In this document: positions 17,209-24,873 of the stretch, one piece after another
Layout: the number at the start of each line of letters is the position of its first letter
How positions within the stretch are numbered: position 1 is the stretch's first letter
NCBI RefSeq assembly: GCF_042653925.1
Contig: NZ_JBHSFQ010000010.1
Coordinates: 106,606-170,605 of the forward strand
Source: Nocardiopsis_B mangrovi
Lineage (GTDB): Bacteria > Actinomycetota > Actinomycetes > Streptosporangiales > Streptosporangiaceae
DNA: 64,000 nt
Direction: 5' to 3'
Position numbers and translations under genes: made by a program
The notes under the pieces: model-generated
The model's database searches: none
What the model was told of the DNA's origin: nothing
The model's input: only the letters and a program-made list of their open reading frames with translations

Positions 17209-17493
17209 TCAGTGCGCTCCGATGGGCTCGAAGCGGTCGGAGGAGGCGGTCACGTGCCGGGCCATTTCGCCCAGCCGCAGCCGGAAATCGGGGTCGGCCA
17301 CCGCCGCGCGGTGGGCGTCGGCGTCGGCCCACTCCACGACCTCGACATAGGTGTTCGGGTCGGTGAGGGAGCGGTGGAGCTGCGAGCCGCCGAACCCGGG
17401 GAACCCGGACGCGTGGGCGATCACCGCGCTCTGCGCCTCGACGAACGCGTCGGGGTCGCCGGTGACCGTGAAGGTGATGATGAGCGTGAGCAC
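17209..17493 (-). CDS. Antibiotic biosynthesis monooxygenase (ABM) domain protein
   Basis: A 94-residue ferredoxin-like ABM protein (MLTLIITFTVTGDP, FPGFGGSQLHRSLTDPNTYVEVVEWAD). Small ABM enzymes in aromatic polyketide clusters oxidise anthrones without cofactor (TcmH and ActVA-ORF6 types) or act as cyclases (TcmI type). Sequence alone does not decide between these. GTG 17493 follows AAGGAGA at good spacing. It is encoded downstream of the NTF2-like gene on the same strand, with a 185-bp gap that contains 11-bp-spaced TCGA heptamers. Confidence 0.85.
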   Translation of the reverse strand: MLTLIITFTVTGDPDAFVEAQSAVIAHASGFPGFGGSQLHRSLTDPNTYVEVVEWADADAHRAAVADPDFRLRLGEMARHVTASSDRFEPIGAH

Positions 17494-17619
17494 TGGCGCG
17501 TCTCCTTCGGATGCTTCAGGGCGTGTCCGGGTGGGTGGGCGCCGCCCGCCGCGCCGCACGGCACCCTCAGCGCGCGGCACGGCGGGCGCCGCCGACTCTG
17601 GGCGGTCGGGGTCGGGCGG

Positions 17620-17640
17620 CGCTCGATCGGGGGTCGAGCG
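17620..17640 (-). promoter_or_regulatory. Possible SARP half-operator upstream of the ABM gene
   Basis: On the minus strand TCGACCC (17637-17631) and TCGAGCG (17626-17620) are spaced by 11 bp; another TCGA lies nine bases further up. I see no good -10 at the standard distance, so this is weaker than the other sites. Confidence 0.3.
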
Positions 17641-17678
17641 CGTCGACCAGGTCGGGCCGGGCGATCCGGTCGGGCCGG

Positions 17679-18122
17679 TCACGGCTGGTCGTCGCGGGTG
17701 ATCCGGCGGTGCCGGACCTTCAGCGTCCCGTCCTCCCGGACCAGCAGGTCCTCGACGGCGCAACTGGTCTTGATCGCGGTCGGCCCCCCGGCCGGGCTGA
17801 AGACGATCAGCGCGTAGGAACGCACCACGAGGGTGCCGTCGGACCGGGCCTCGGCGTGGAGCATGCCGAGCCAGTGCCGGCGCTGGATCCCCTCGTCGGC
17901 GTACTTCCGGGTGACCTCCCAGGCGGCGGACTCGATCGCGGCCCGGTTCTCGGCGACCGGAGGGCCCGCGGCGTCGAAGACCCCGTCCTCGGTGAACGTC
18001 GTCGCCCACTCGGCGACCTTGCCGTTGTCGAGCCAGTGCATCTGGCGGGCGTAGAAGTGCTGGAGTTCCAGGTACACATCGTTGTCGACGGGCGTGCTGA
18101 CCTGCTCGTCCACGGAAGTCAT
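17679..18122 (-). CDS. NTF2-like (SnoaL-type fold) polyketide tailoring protein
   Basis: A 147-residue alpha+beta-barrel protein (YLELQHFYARQMHWLDNGKVAEWATTFTEDGVFD, RRHWLGMLHAEARSDGTLVVRSYALI, CAVEDLLVREDGTLKVRHRRITRDD). It belongs to the nuclear transport factor 2-like superfamily (SnoaL_4 type), which includes polyketide cyclases, hydroxylases and ring-hydroxylating dioxygenase small subunits. The start ATG 18122 lies ten bases after AAGGGGA. It is divergent from the ketoreductase gene, suggesting shared control. A precise role cannot be assigned. Confidence 0.8.
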   Translation of the reverse strand: MTSVDEQVSTPVDNDVYLELQHFYARQMHWLDNGKVAEWATTFTEDGVFDAAGPPVAENRAAIESAAWEVTRKYADEGIQRRHWLGMLHAEARSDGTLVVRSYALIVFSPAGGPTAIKTSCAVEDLLVREDGTLKVRHRRITRDDQP

Positions 18123-18188
18123 GGCGGGCCGTCCCCTTCTGGCGTCGGACACTGCGGCGCGGCCGGCGCGTCGGGGCCGGCACGGCGG

Positions 18189-18228
18189 TCGCGAGCCTGG
18201 CACGGCGGTTTCGAGCGGCGGTCGACCC
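18189..18228. promoter_or_regulatory. Candidate SARP operator between NTF2-like and KR genes
   Basis: TCGCGAG (18189), TCGAGCG (18211) and TCGACCC (18222) keep 22- and 11-bp spacing, the same architecture as at KS-alpha. Read on the other strand it gives TCGACCG and TCGAAAC, like the ACP site. An 11-bp direct repeat GGCACGGCGGT (18179 and 18199) overlaps. Which of the two divergent genes it serves is unclear, as no clear -10 follows on either side. Confidence 0.45.
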
Positions 18229-18362
18229 GCGGCGCTCCGCCCGTGCTCCATCGGTCGTCGTTCCGTCCTCGATCGCCGATCGCCACGCTGCCAGCGGATC
18301 GGGTGGCCTGTGCAGCACCGGTCCCCAAGCAGAGCGCAGGCCCGAAGCCGGAGGAGAAGACC

Positions 18363-19154
18363 ATGCACGGAGCCAGAATCCCCGACGTCGCCCTGGTCAC
18401 CGGCGCCACGAGCGGAATCGGCCTCGCCGTGGCCAAGAGGCTGGCCGCACGCGGGGTCCAGGTGTTCATCTGCGCGCGGACCACCGACGCCGTGACCACC
18501 ACGGTCAAGTCCCTGCAGGCCGAAGGCCACGACATCGACGGCCTCGACGCCGATGTGCGCTCACGTGCCTCGGTCGAACGCCTGGTCCGCGCCGCGGTGG
18601 AGCGGTACGGGCCCATCACCGTGCTGGTGAACAACGCCGGCCGCAGCGGGGGCGGCGCCATCGCCGGCATCGCCGACGAACTGTGGGACGACGTCATCGA
18701 CACCAACCTGCACGGCACCTTCCGGGTCACCCGCGAGGTCCTGACCACGGGCCGGCTCGGCGAGGCCGGCACGCGGGGCCGGATCATCAACATCGCCTCG
18801 ACCGGCGGCAAGCAGGGCGTCGCGCTGGGCACCCCGTACTCCGCGTCCAAGGGCGGGGTCATCGGCTTCACCAAGGCGCTCGCCAAGGAGCTGGCCGAAT
18901 CCGGGGTCACGGTCAACGCGGTCTGCCCCGGCTACGTCGAGACCCCCATGGCCGTGCGCATCCGCCGCTCCTACGCGGCCGTGTGGGACACCACCGAGGA
19001 GAACGTGCACGACGGCTTCCGGCAGAAGATCCCGCTCGGCCGCTACTCCACCCCCGACGAGGTCGCCGGGCTGGTGGACTACCTGGCCACCGACACGGCG
19101 GCGTCGATCACCGCCCAGGCGATGAACGTCTGCGGCGGCCTCGGGATCTACTGA
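18363..19154 (+). CDS. Type II PKS ketoreductase (ActIII-like, C-9)
   Basis: A 263-residue short-chain dehydrogenase very close to actinorhodin KR. The NADPH motif is TGATSGIG (13-20); the catalytic set is Asn115, Ser146, Tyr159 and Lys163; NIASTGGKQGV and the C-terminal NVCGGLGIY are diagnostic. It reduces the C-9 carbonyl of the nascent chain. The stereo-determining PGG motif of ActIII is SGG here (residues 95-97). ATG follows GGAGGAG. It heads an operon with the aromatase/cyclase. Confidence 0.96.
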   Translation: MHGARIPDVALVTGATSGIGLAVAKRLAARGVQVFICARTTDAVTTTVKSLQAEGHDIDGLDADVRSRASVERLVRAAVERYGPITVLVNNAGRSGGGAIAGIADELWDDVIDTNLHGTFRVTREVLTTGRLGEAGTRGRIINIASTGGKQGVALGTPYSASKGGVIGFTKALAKELAESGVTVNAVCPGYVETPMAVRIRRSYAAVWDTTEENVHDGFRQKIPLGRYSTPDEVAGLVDYLATDTAASITAQAMNVCGGLGIY

Positions 19155-19212
19155 CCCCGCCCCGCCCCCCACCCCATCCGCCGGGTCCGCCGGCGAGGAA
19201 GGACGGACAGGA

Positions 19213-20151
19213 GTGCCCACCGGTTCCCGAACAACGGTGCACCACGTCGACATCGACGCGCCGCCCGATGTCGTCTACGCCATCATCGCCGACGCCACCC
19301 AGTGGCCGCTGTACTTCACCCCCACCGTCCACGTCGACCGTTCCGCCATCGACGGGGCCACCGAGCGGCTGCACATCTGGGCAACGGCCAACGGCGAGGT
19401 CAAAGCGTGGACCTCGCGGCGCCAGCTCGACCCCGCCCGCCGCACGATCGCCTTCCGGCAGGAGAAGTCCTCCCCGCCGGTCACCTCGATGGGCGGGAAG
19501 TGGACCGCCGACGAAGCCATCGGCGGCGGCACGGTGCTCACCCTGGCCCACGACTTCACCGCCGAGGACGACGCCGGGCTCGACTGGCTGACCCGCGCCA
19601 CCGACCGCAACAGCGACGCCGAACTGCGGGGGATCAAGGCACTGGCCGAACGGTGGGAGCGGCGCTCGCGCACCTGCCGCACCTTCGAGGACTCCGTCGT
19701 CATCGAGGCCCCCCTCGACACCGTGTACGAATTCCTCTACCAGGCCGGGAAGTGGCCCGACCGCCTCCCGCACGTGTCCGCCATGGACCTGCGGGAGGAC
19801 GTCGAGAACGTGCAGGTCATGACCATGCGCACCACGACGGCCGACGGCTCGTCGCACACCACCGAATCCGTCCGCGTGTGCTTCGCGCCCACCCGGATCG
19901 CCTACAAGCAGATCGTCACGCCCGCGCTGATGGCGGCGCACACCGGCGAATGGACGCTGCGCGCGGTTCCCGAGGGCGTCCGCGCGGTCTCCCGCCATTC
20001 CGTCGTCATCGAGGAGTCGGCGGTCACGCGGATCCTCGGGGCCGACGCCACGGTCGACACCGCCCTCGATTTCGTCCGCGGCGCCCTCGGGCGCAACAGC
20101 ACGGCCACCCTCGGCCTGGCCAAGGAGTACGCCGAGGCCGGCCGTGGCTGA
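19213..20151 (+). CDS. Didomain aromatase/cyclase (ActVII-like)
   Basis: A 312-residue protein with two SRPBCC (START-like) domains, about 1-150 (HHVDIDAPPDVVYAIIADATQWPLYFTPTVHVD) and 155-312 (FEDSVVIEAPLDTVYEFLYQAGKWPDRLPHVSAMDL). Didomain ARO/CYCs act after C-9 reduction and form and aromatise the first ring (C7-C12). This fits the KR next to it. GTG 19213 follows CAGGA, 58 bp after the KR stop. Confidence 0.95.
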   Translation: MPTGSRTTVHHVDIDAPPDVVYAIIADATQWPLYFTPTVHVDRSAIDGATERLHIWATANGEVKAWTSRRQLDPARRTIAFRQEKSSPPVTSMGGKWTADEAIGGGTVLTLAHDFTAEDDAGLDWLTRATDRNSDAELRGIKALAERWERRSRTCRTFEDSVVIEAPLDTVYEFLYQAGKWPDRLPHVSAMDLREDVENVQVMTMRTTTADGSSHTTESVRVCFAPTRIAYKQIVTPALMAAHTGEWTLRAVPEGVRAVSRHSVVIEESAVTRILGADATVDTALDFVRGALGRNSTATLGLAKEYAEAGRG

Positions 20152-20510
20152 CCCGGCGCCCCCGCCGGGTGGAACCGGTGTCCGGGCCCCGTCCGCGATC
20201 AGGGCGGGGCCGCGGGCGGCGCGCGAGCCGGCACGCCCCTAGGCGTGCCGCGCCTCGCCGCGCCGAACGGCGGACCGGCGCCGTTCGGGCGGGCCGGACC
20301 CACTCCCCCCCAGGCCCGCCGGACAGGAGAGGGCCGGCACGCCGCCGAGACCGCCGACCGGATCCCCCGGCGGGTCGCCGCCCGGCGGCGTCGCCGGTAC
20401 GGCTCCGCCGTGCCGCGCCGAACCGCGGCGCCGCGCGGCGCACACGTCATCGACGGTCCGGCCGCCGCGCGCGACGCGGCGGCCGGTTCCCCGTGAGGAA
20501 GGCGGAACGG
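20152..20510. other. Intergenic gap between aromatase and PF04199 cyclase
   Basis: About 360 bp of very GC-rich sequence with many short GCCGGC-type repeats. No gene, clear promoter or heptamer array is visible; the next gene may be read through from the KR operon. Confidence 0.4.
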
Positions 20511-21287
20511 ATGCGCATCATCGACCTGTCGACGGCCGTGGACGCGAGCGGCTGGGAACCCGACCCGATCACCCATACGGTCCTGACCCCCGCCGAGGGG
20601 GCCGTGCACATGGCCGAGGGGATGCGCGAGCGGTTCGGGGTGGAGTTCGACATCTCGGTCCTGCCCGGCGGCGAGCTGCTGTCCCTCGACACGCTCACGC
20701 TGACCACGCACACCGGTACCCATGTGGACGCACCGTCCCACTACGGGTCGCGCGCCCGCTACGGCACACCGCGCCACATCGACCAGATGCCCCTGGACTG
20801 GTTCATCCGGCCCGGCATGGTCCTCGACCTGTCGACGGAGCCGGTCGGCGCGGCGGGTGCCGATGTCCTCCGGCGGGAGTTCGACCGGATCGGGCGGCTG
20901 CCCCAGCCCATGGACATCGTGCTGCTGCGCACCGGCGCCGACCGGCTCGCCGGCACACCGGGCTACTTCACCGGCTTCACCGGCCTCGACGGCGCCGCCA
21001 CCCGGCTGCTGCTGAACCTGGGGGTGCGGGTCATCGGCACCGACGCGTTCAGCCTCGACGCGCCGTTCGGCCACATGATCAAGGAGTACCAGCGCACCGG
21101 CGACCGCGGGGTGCTGTGGCCCGCGCATTTCGTCGGGCGCGAGCGCGAGTACTGCCAGATCGAGCGGCTGGCCAACCTGGCGGAGCTGCCCGCGGCCACG
21201 GGCTTCACCGTGTCCTGCCCGCCGGTCCGGATCGCCGGGGCGGGTGCGGGCTGGTGCCGCGCGGTCGCACTGATCGACGAGGAGTGA
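20511..21287 (+). CDS. PF04199 cyclase-family protein
   Basis: A 258-residue protein of the kynurenine-formamidase-like cyclase family. The metal-binding signature HTGTHVDAPSHY (about 67-78) is complete, with further conserved segments DAFSLD and WPAHFVGRE. In aromatic polyketide clusters related proteins act as second/third-ring cyclases (DpsY type); in primary metabolism relatives hydrolyse N-formylkynurenine. The context favours ring closure. ATG 20511 is preceded by GAGGAAGG. Confidence 0.85.
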   Translation: MRIIDLSTAVDASGWEPDPITHTVLTPAEGAVHMAEGMRERFGVEFDISVLPGGELLSLDTLTLTTHTGTHVDAPSHYGSRARYGTPRHIDQMPLDWFIRPGMVLDLSTEPVGAAGADVLRREFDRIGRLPQPMDIVLLRTGADRLAGTPGYFTGFTGLDGAATRLLLNLGVRVIGTDAFSLDAPFGHMIKEYQRTGDRGVLWPAHFVGREREYCQIERLANLAELPAATGFTVSCPPVRIAGAGAGWCRAVALIDEE

Positions 21288-21364
21288 CAGGGGCCCCGGC
21301 CCTGCCATTGGCCCTGTGGCCCCGCACGGCCTGTGGCCGCGGCCCCCTGACCGCGGAATTCCGT

Positions 21365-21424
21365 GGCCCGCAGGCCCTGTCCCGCGACAGCCTGCCGGGC
21401 GTCGCGGGACAGGGCCTGCGGGCC
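21365..21424. terminator. Perfect 24-bp inverted repeat, bidirectional terminator
   Basis: The arms 21365-21388 and 21401-21424 are exact reverse complements over 24 bp, with a 12-nt loop. It lies between the convergent cyclase and rfbB genes. No T tract follows on either side, as is common in high-GC actinomycetes. Confidence 0.75.
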
Positions 21425-21488
21425 GTCGCGGTGCGCGCGGGCGTGCACGCCCCCGGGCCGGCGCGCCCCCGCGGCCCGGCCTCCCGGC

Positions 21489-22475
21489 CTACAGCACGGA
21501 TTCCCGCAGCAGCGGCTCCCACCAGCCGGGGTTGCTCCGGTACCAGTGGACGGTCTCGGCGATCCCCCACGCGAAGGGGACGAGGTTGCGGAAGCCGAGC
21601 TCCGCGCGGATCCTGCGGTCGTCGAGCGCGCGCCCCCGGTCGGCGCCGGGGCCGCCGGGGCCGTCCTCGACCGACCGGGCGGGGCCGGGGACGCCGCCGC
21701 AGAGGCCGGCCAGGATCCGCGCGAGCCGGGCGCGGTCGAGCACCGTGCCGCCGCCGACGTTGTACACCCCGCCGGCGCGCCCCCGGGTGAGGACGAGGTG
21801 GACCGCCCGACAGTGGTCGTCGACGTGCACCCACTCGCGGGGGTCGCGGTCGCCGCCGGGCGCGGGCGGCGGGGCGCCGCCCAGGAGGCCGGTGACCTCG
21901 GCCGGGATGGGCTGCTCGACGTGCTGGTAGGGGCCGTAGGTGTCGCAACCGCGGGTGACGCGGACGTCGAGCCCGTGGGTGCGCGCGTAGGCCAGCGCCA
22001 CGAGGTCGCCCGCGGCCTTGGAGGCCGAGTACGGGGAGTCCGGCAGCGGCGGATGGCCTTCGCCGCGCCTGCTCTGCCCTACGGGGCCGTAGACCTCGTC
22101 GGTGGAGACCACGACCACCGGGCCCACCCTGTGCACCCGGCACGCCTCCAGAAGGGTGTGGGTGCCCAGGATGTTGGTCCGGATGAACTCGGCGGACCCG
22201 TTCATCGGGCGGTCGGCGTGTGACTCCGCCGCGCAGTGCACCACGGCGTCGTGGCCGGGCACGACCCGCCGCAGCAGGGCGGGGTCGCAGACGTCGCCGT
22301 GGACGAAGCGCAGCCGGGGGTGATCCATCGGCAGACTGCGGGTATCGCCGGCGTAGGTGAGCTGGTCGAGCACCGTGACCCGGGCGTCGGCACATCCCGG
22401 GTAGCCGCCGGCCAGCATCGTGCGGGCATAGTGCGAGCCGATGAACCCGGCCCCACCGGTGATCAGGACCCTCAT
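21489..22475 (-). CDS. rfbB: dTDP-glucose 4,6-dehydratase
   Basis: A 328-residue extended short-chain dehydrogenase. The NAD motif is GGAGFIGSH (7-15); the catalytic region has STDEVYG and the YSASK pair. It converts dTDP-glucose to dTDP-4-keto-6-deoxyglucose, the entry to deoxysugars. ATG 22475 follows AGGAGGT. It is encoded 112 bp after the ACP on the same strand. It is the only sugar gene in the window: no thymidylyltransferase, other deoxysugar enzyme or glycosyltransferase is present. Confidence 0.92.
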   Translation of the reverse strand: MRVLITGGAGFIGSHYARTMLAGGYPGCADARVTVLDQLTYAGDTRSLPMDHPRLRFVHGDVCDPALLRRVVPGHDAVVHCAAESHADRPMNGSAEFIRTNILGTHTLLEACRVHRVGPVVVVSTDEVYGPVGQSRRGEGHPPLPDSPYSASKAAGDLVALAYARTHGLDVRVTRGCDTYGPYQHVEQPIPAEVTGLLGGAPPPAPGGDRDPREWVHVDDHCRAVHLVLTRGRAGGVYNVGGGTVLDRARLARILAGLCGGVPGPARSVEDGPGGPGADRGRALDDRRIRAELGFRNLVPFAWGIAETVHWYRSNPGWWEPLLRESVL

Positions 22476-22587
22476 GGGTCGACCTCCTGCACGCGGCGCC
22501 GGTGCGGCGCCGTCGGCCGCGAAGCCCCGGAGCCGGCCCGGGGAGCGTGGGGGCGGGCGCGGCGCTGCGGGGCGAGACGGGCCGGCG

Positions 22588-22845
22588 CTAGGCCGGCTGC
22601 TCCAGGTGCTGGTTGACCTCCGCGATGAGCTCCTGCGGCGTGAGGAGTTCGCTGACGACGTCTTCGGGCAGGTTGATCGCGTAGTCGCGTTCGATCCGCC
22701 CCACCGTGTTGAACAACGCGAGCGAGTCGTAGCCGAGGTCGTCGAACGTGACGCTCTGGATGTCGCCGTCGAGGTCGACGCCTTCGTCCTCGCCCGCGCA
22801 TTCGCGTAGCAGCCGGACGAGGTCGGCGATGGTGAATTCCGACAT
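22588..22845 (-). CDS. Type II PKS acyl carrier protein
   Basis: An 85-residue ACP. The phosphopantetheine attachment site is Ser41 in DLGYDSLALFN. FTIADLVRLLRECAGEDEGVDL and the aromatic-PKS-type YDSLALFN support a polyketide rather than fatty acid ACP. In most clusters ACP follows KS-CLF directly; here it is 8 kb away on the other strand, ahead of rfbB. ATG 22845 follows AAGGGAAAG. A candidate triple SARP operator lies 73-115 bp upstream. Confidence 0.95.
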   Translation of the reverse strand: MSEFTIADLVRLLRECAGEDEGVDLDGDIQSVTFDDLGYDSLALFNTVGRIERDYAINLPEDVVSELLTPQELIAEVNQHLEQPA

Positions 22846-22917
22846 TCAGCTTTCCCTTCTCCTGGACGGGCGCCGGTCCGGGCGGGAGGCACCGCGACCG
22901 CTGCGCCGCACGCGGCC

Positions 22918-22960
22918 AGAGTGGTCCCGCGTTCTCGAAGGCGTTTCAAGGGGCGGTCGA
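22918..22960 (-). promoter_or_regulatory. Candidate triple SARP operator and promoter of the ACP gene
   Basis: On the minus strand TCGACCG (22960), TTGAAAC (22949) and TCGAGAA (22938) are spaced exactly 11 bp. After 8 bp comes CACTCT (22923-22918), a possible -10. The set matches the hydroxylase promoter (TCGGCCG, TTGAGAC, TCGAACA). Confidence 0.6.
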
Positions 22961-23021
22961 CGGCCGGAGCGGCGGGCGGCGACGCCGGGCCCACGGCGCT
23001 CGGTGCGGCGCGAAGAGGGGG

Positions 23022-23051
23022 CGGCTCTGTCCCGCCGGCGGGACAGAGCCG
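23022..23051. repeat. Perfect 30-bp palindrome between ACP and SARP genes
   Basis: 15-bp arms with no spacer (23022-23036 and 23037-23051). It lies after the SARP stop and upstream of the ACP promoter, so it could terminate SARP transcription. It shares the core CTGTCCCGC with the 24-bp repeat at 21365-21424. The rest of the 22846-23264 gap has no coding signal. Confidence 0.7.
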
Positions 23052-23264
23052 GTGCCTGAGCCGCCTGCCGACCGGCGTGATCGCGGCGTGGCTCTGTCGG
23101 GGTGGACATGCGGCGTGTGAGGTGCGGGGTCGTGGGTCGTGCGGGCGGCGGTCGGCCGATGGCGCGGGAGCGGCGGGCACCGTACCAATGGAGGGCCGGG
23201 GGATCGGTGACGGATCGTCATCCGCCGGCGGGTGCCGGTCGCGGTCCGGGCCGGGGGCCGCGGA

Positions 23265-24059
23265 TCACGCGCGTGAGACCGCCAGCTCCGAAGCGCGTCC
23301 GGGCGCGCGGTCGGAGGTCAGCACGTCCTGGTGGATGCGCTGGAGCTCCGCGCTGGGGTCGAGGCCCAGTTCGCGGTTGAGCAGGCTGCGGAGCTCCTGG
23401 TAGGCGCGCAGCGCCTCGCCCCGGCGGCCGGTGGTGTTCAGCGCGATGATGAGCTGCGCGTGCAGCCATTCGTTCAGCGGGTGCGCCGACACCAGCGACT
23501 TCAGCTCCGGGATCAGCTCGCGGTGGCGGCCGATCCGGATGTCGGCCGAGATGCGCAGCTCCAGAGCGGTGATCCGGCGTTCTTCGAGGTGGGCGGCGTA
23601 CCCGCGCAGCAGCGGCCCGCACGACACGTTGGCGAGCACGGGGCCCGACCACAGGGCGAGGGCCTCGCGCAGGATGTCGGCCGCGCGGTGGGCGTCGCCG
23701 TCTTCCAGGAGGGACTGGCCGGTGTCGAGGAGCCGGTCGAACTCCGAGGCGTCGAGCGTGCTCCCGCCCAGTTCCAGGGTGTAGCCGGGCGGGCGGGTGA
23801 ACAGCAGCGGGTCGTCGGGACCGCCGCCGGCGAGCGCGTCGAAGCCCTTGCGGAGCTGGTAGACGTAGGTCTGCGCGGTGGTGACCGCGCTGCGCGGGGG
23901 GGATTCGTTCCACAGTTCTTCGATCAGGGCGTCAAGGCTGACCACCTGCCGCGCGCGTAGGGCCAGCAGGGCGAGGACCTGCCTGACCTTCGGCGCGCTG
24001 GGGGTGCAGGGTTGGCCGTTGTGCGAAATTTCGAATGAGCCGAGTACAGTGAACTTCAT
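23265..24059 (-). CDS. SARP-family transcriptional activator
   Basis: A 264-residue regulator with an OmpR-type winged helix (about 1-95; APKVRQVLALLALRARQVVSLDALIEELW, TAQTYVYQLRKG) and a bacterial transcriptional activation domain (about 100-250; DASEFDRLL, HPLNEWLHAQLIIALNTTGRRGEALRAYQELRSLLNRELGLDPSAELQRIHQ). This is the AfsR/DnrI/ActII-ORF4 class, the usual pathway activator of aromatic polyketide clusters. It starts at ATG 24059, and its long AT-richer upstream region is shared with the divergent LuxR-type gene. Its likely targets are the heptamer arrays described in this window. Confidence 0.95.
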   Translation of the reverse strand: MKFTVLGSFEISHNGQPCTPSAPKVRQVLALLALRARQVVSLDALIEELWNESPPRSAVTTAQTYVYQLRKGFDALAGGGPDDPLLFTRPPGYTLELGGSTLDASEFDRLLDTGQSLLEDGDAHRAADILREALALWSGPVLANVSCGPLLRGYAAHLEERRITALELRISADIRIGRHRELIPELKSLVSAHPLNEWLHAQLIIALNTTGRRGEALRAYQELRSLLNRELGLDPSAELQRIHQDVLTSDRAPGRASELAVSRA

Positions 24060-24873
24060 AATGCCCTCCGATCGGCATTCCGCCGGTGTGATCCGGCGTA
24101 GGAGTCAACGTAACGATGCCGGTCGGCCCATTCAAGAGGATATGCCTAAGGTGTAGATGCGACTACGACTCCGCGAATTATGGCAACGTCGTGATTGCGG
24201 GTCGTCGCGAATTCGGGTAATCGAGTAGGGGGCCGGGAGTACGGTCCGCGGCGGGCGTGCGGGGTGTGCGTGGCCGTGATTGCGCCGACGGCATGATATA
24301 TCGGGAATCACGGCCGGTCGTGGCGTTCCGTCCGAGGTCACAGGGTTGGTCCGATTGTTCGGCCCGCGGTGGGCGCGAGGGGCGACTCGGATGAATTGTG
24401 ATATGGATCACCATGTTGATCACGGCTTCATCCCCTGACCCGGTAGCCACCTGAACGCTCACGAGGCGAAGATCATTCTTAATTTCCCCTGGTGAAGCGC
24501 TGTCTCAGCGGGGAATCCCGGCCCGGTGGCGCAGGCCGGCGCCCGGCGGCTCCGCGCAAAAAGCGGCAAATGAGATTATCAGCGCCGGCCTCATCCGGGA
24601 ACGCCGATTGTCCCGGGTAATGGTCGGACGGGCGAATCCCGGAGCGCGCGCGTTAGCGCGGTACGGCGGATTGGGTAAGAGCGGAGAAAGCACCGCCTGA
24701 GGTAGGAGGACCCGCGAAAACCCCCAAGTGGTATTCGGCACCGCGAGCATGTCCTCCGTCATGGGCCTCGCCCTCATCGGTCCGCGCGCGGGCGGCCGTG
24801 CCGCGGCACGCCCCCGCCGCCCGCAGGACACGTACCGGGGCGACCACGGAAGGATGAACGATGAGGAGCCGCA
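24060..24873. other. Long divergent control region between SARP and LuxR-type genes
   Basis: About 810 bp without a gene and with notably lower GC than coding DNA. It holds repeated CGCGAATT (near 24173 and 24209) and CGTGATTGCG motifs, a GATATATC palindrome near 24295, and GTGAT-N4-ATCAC at 24398-24411. It probably carries the promoters and operators of both regulators. Confidence 0.5.
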
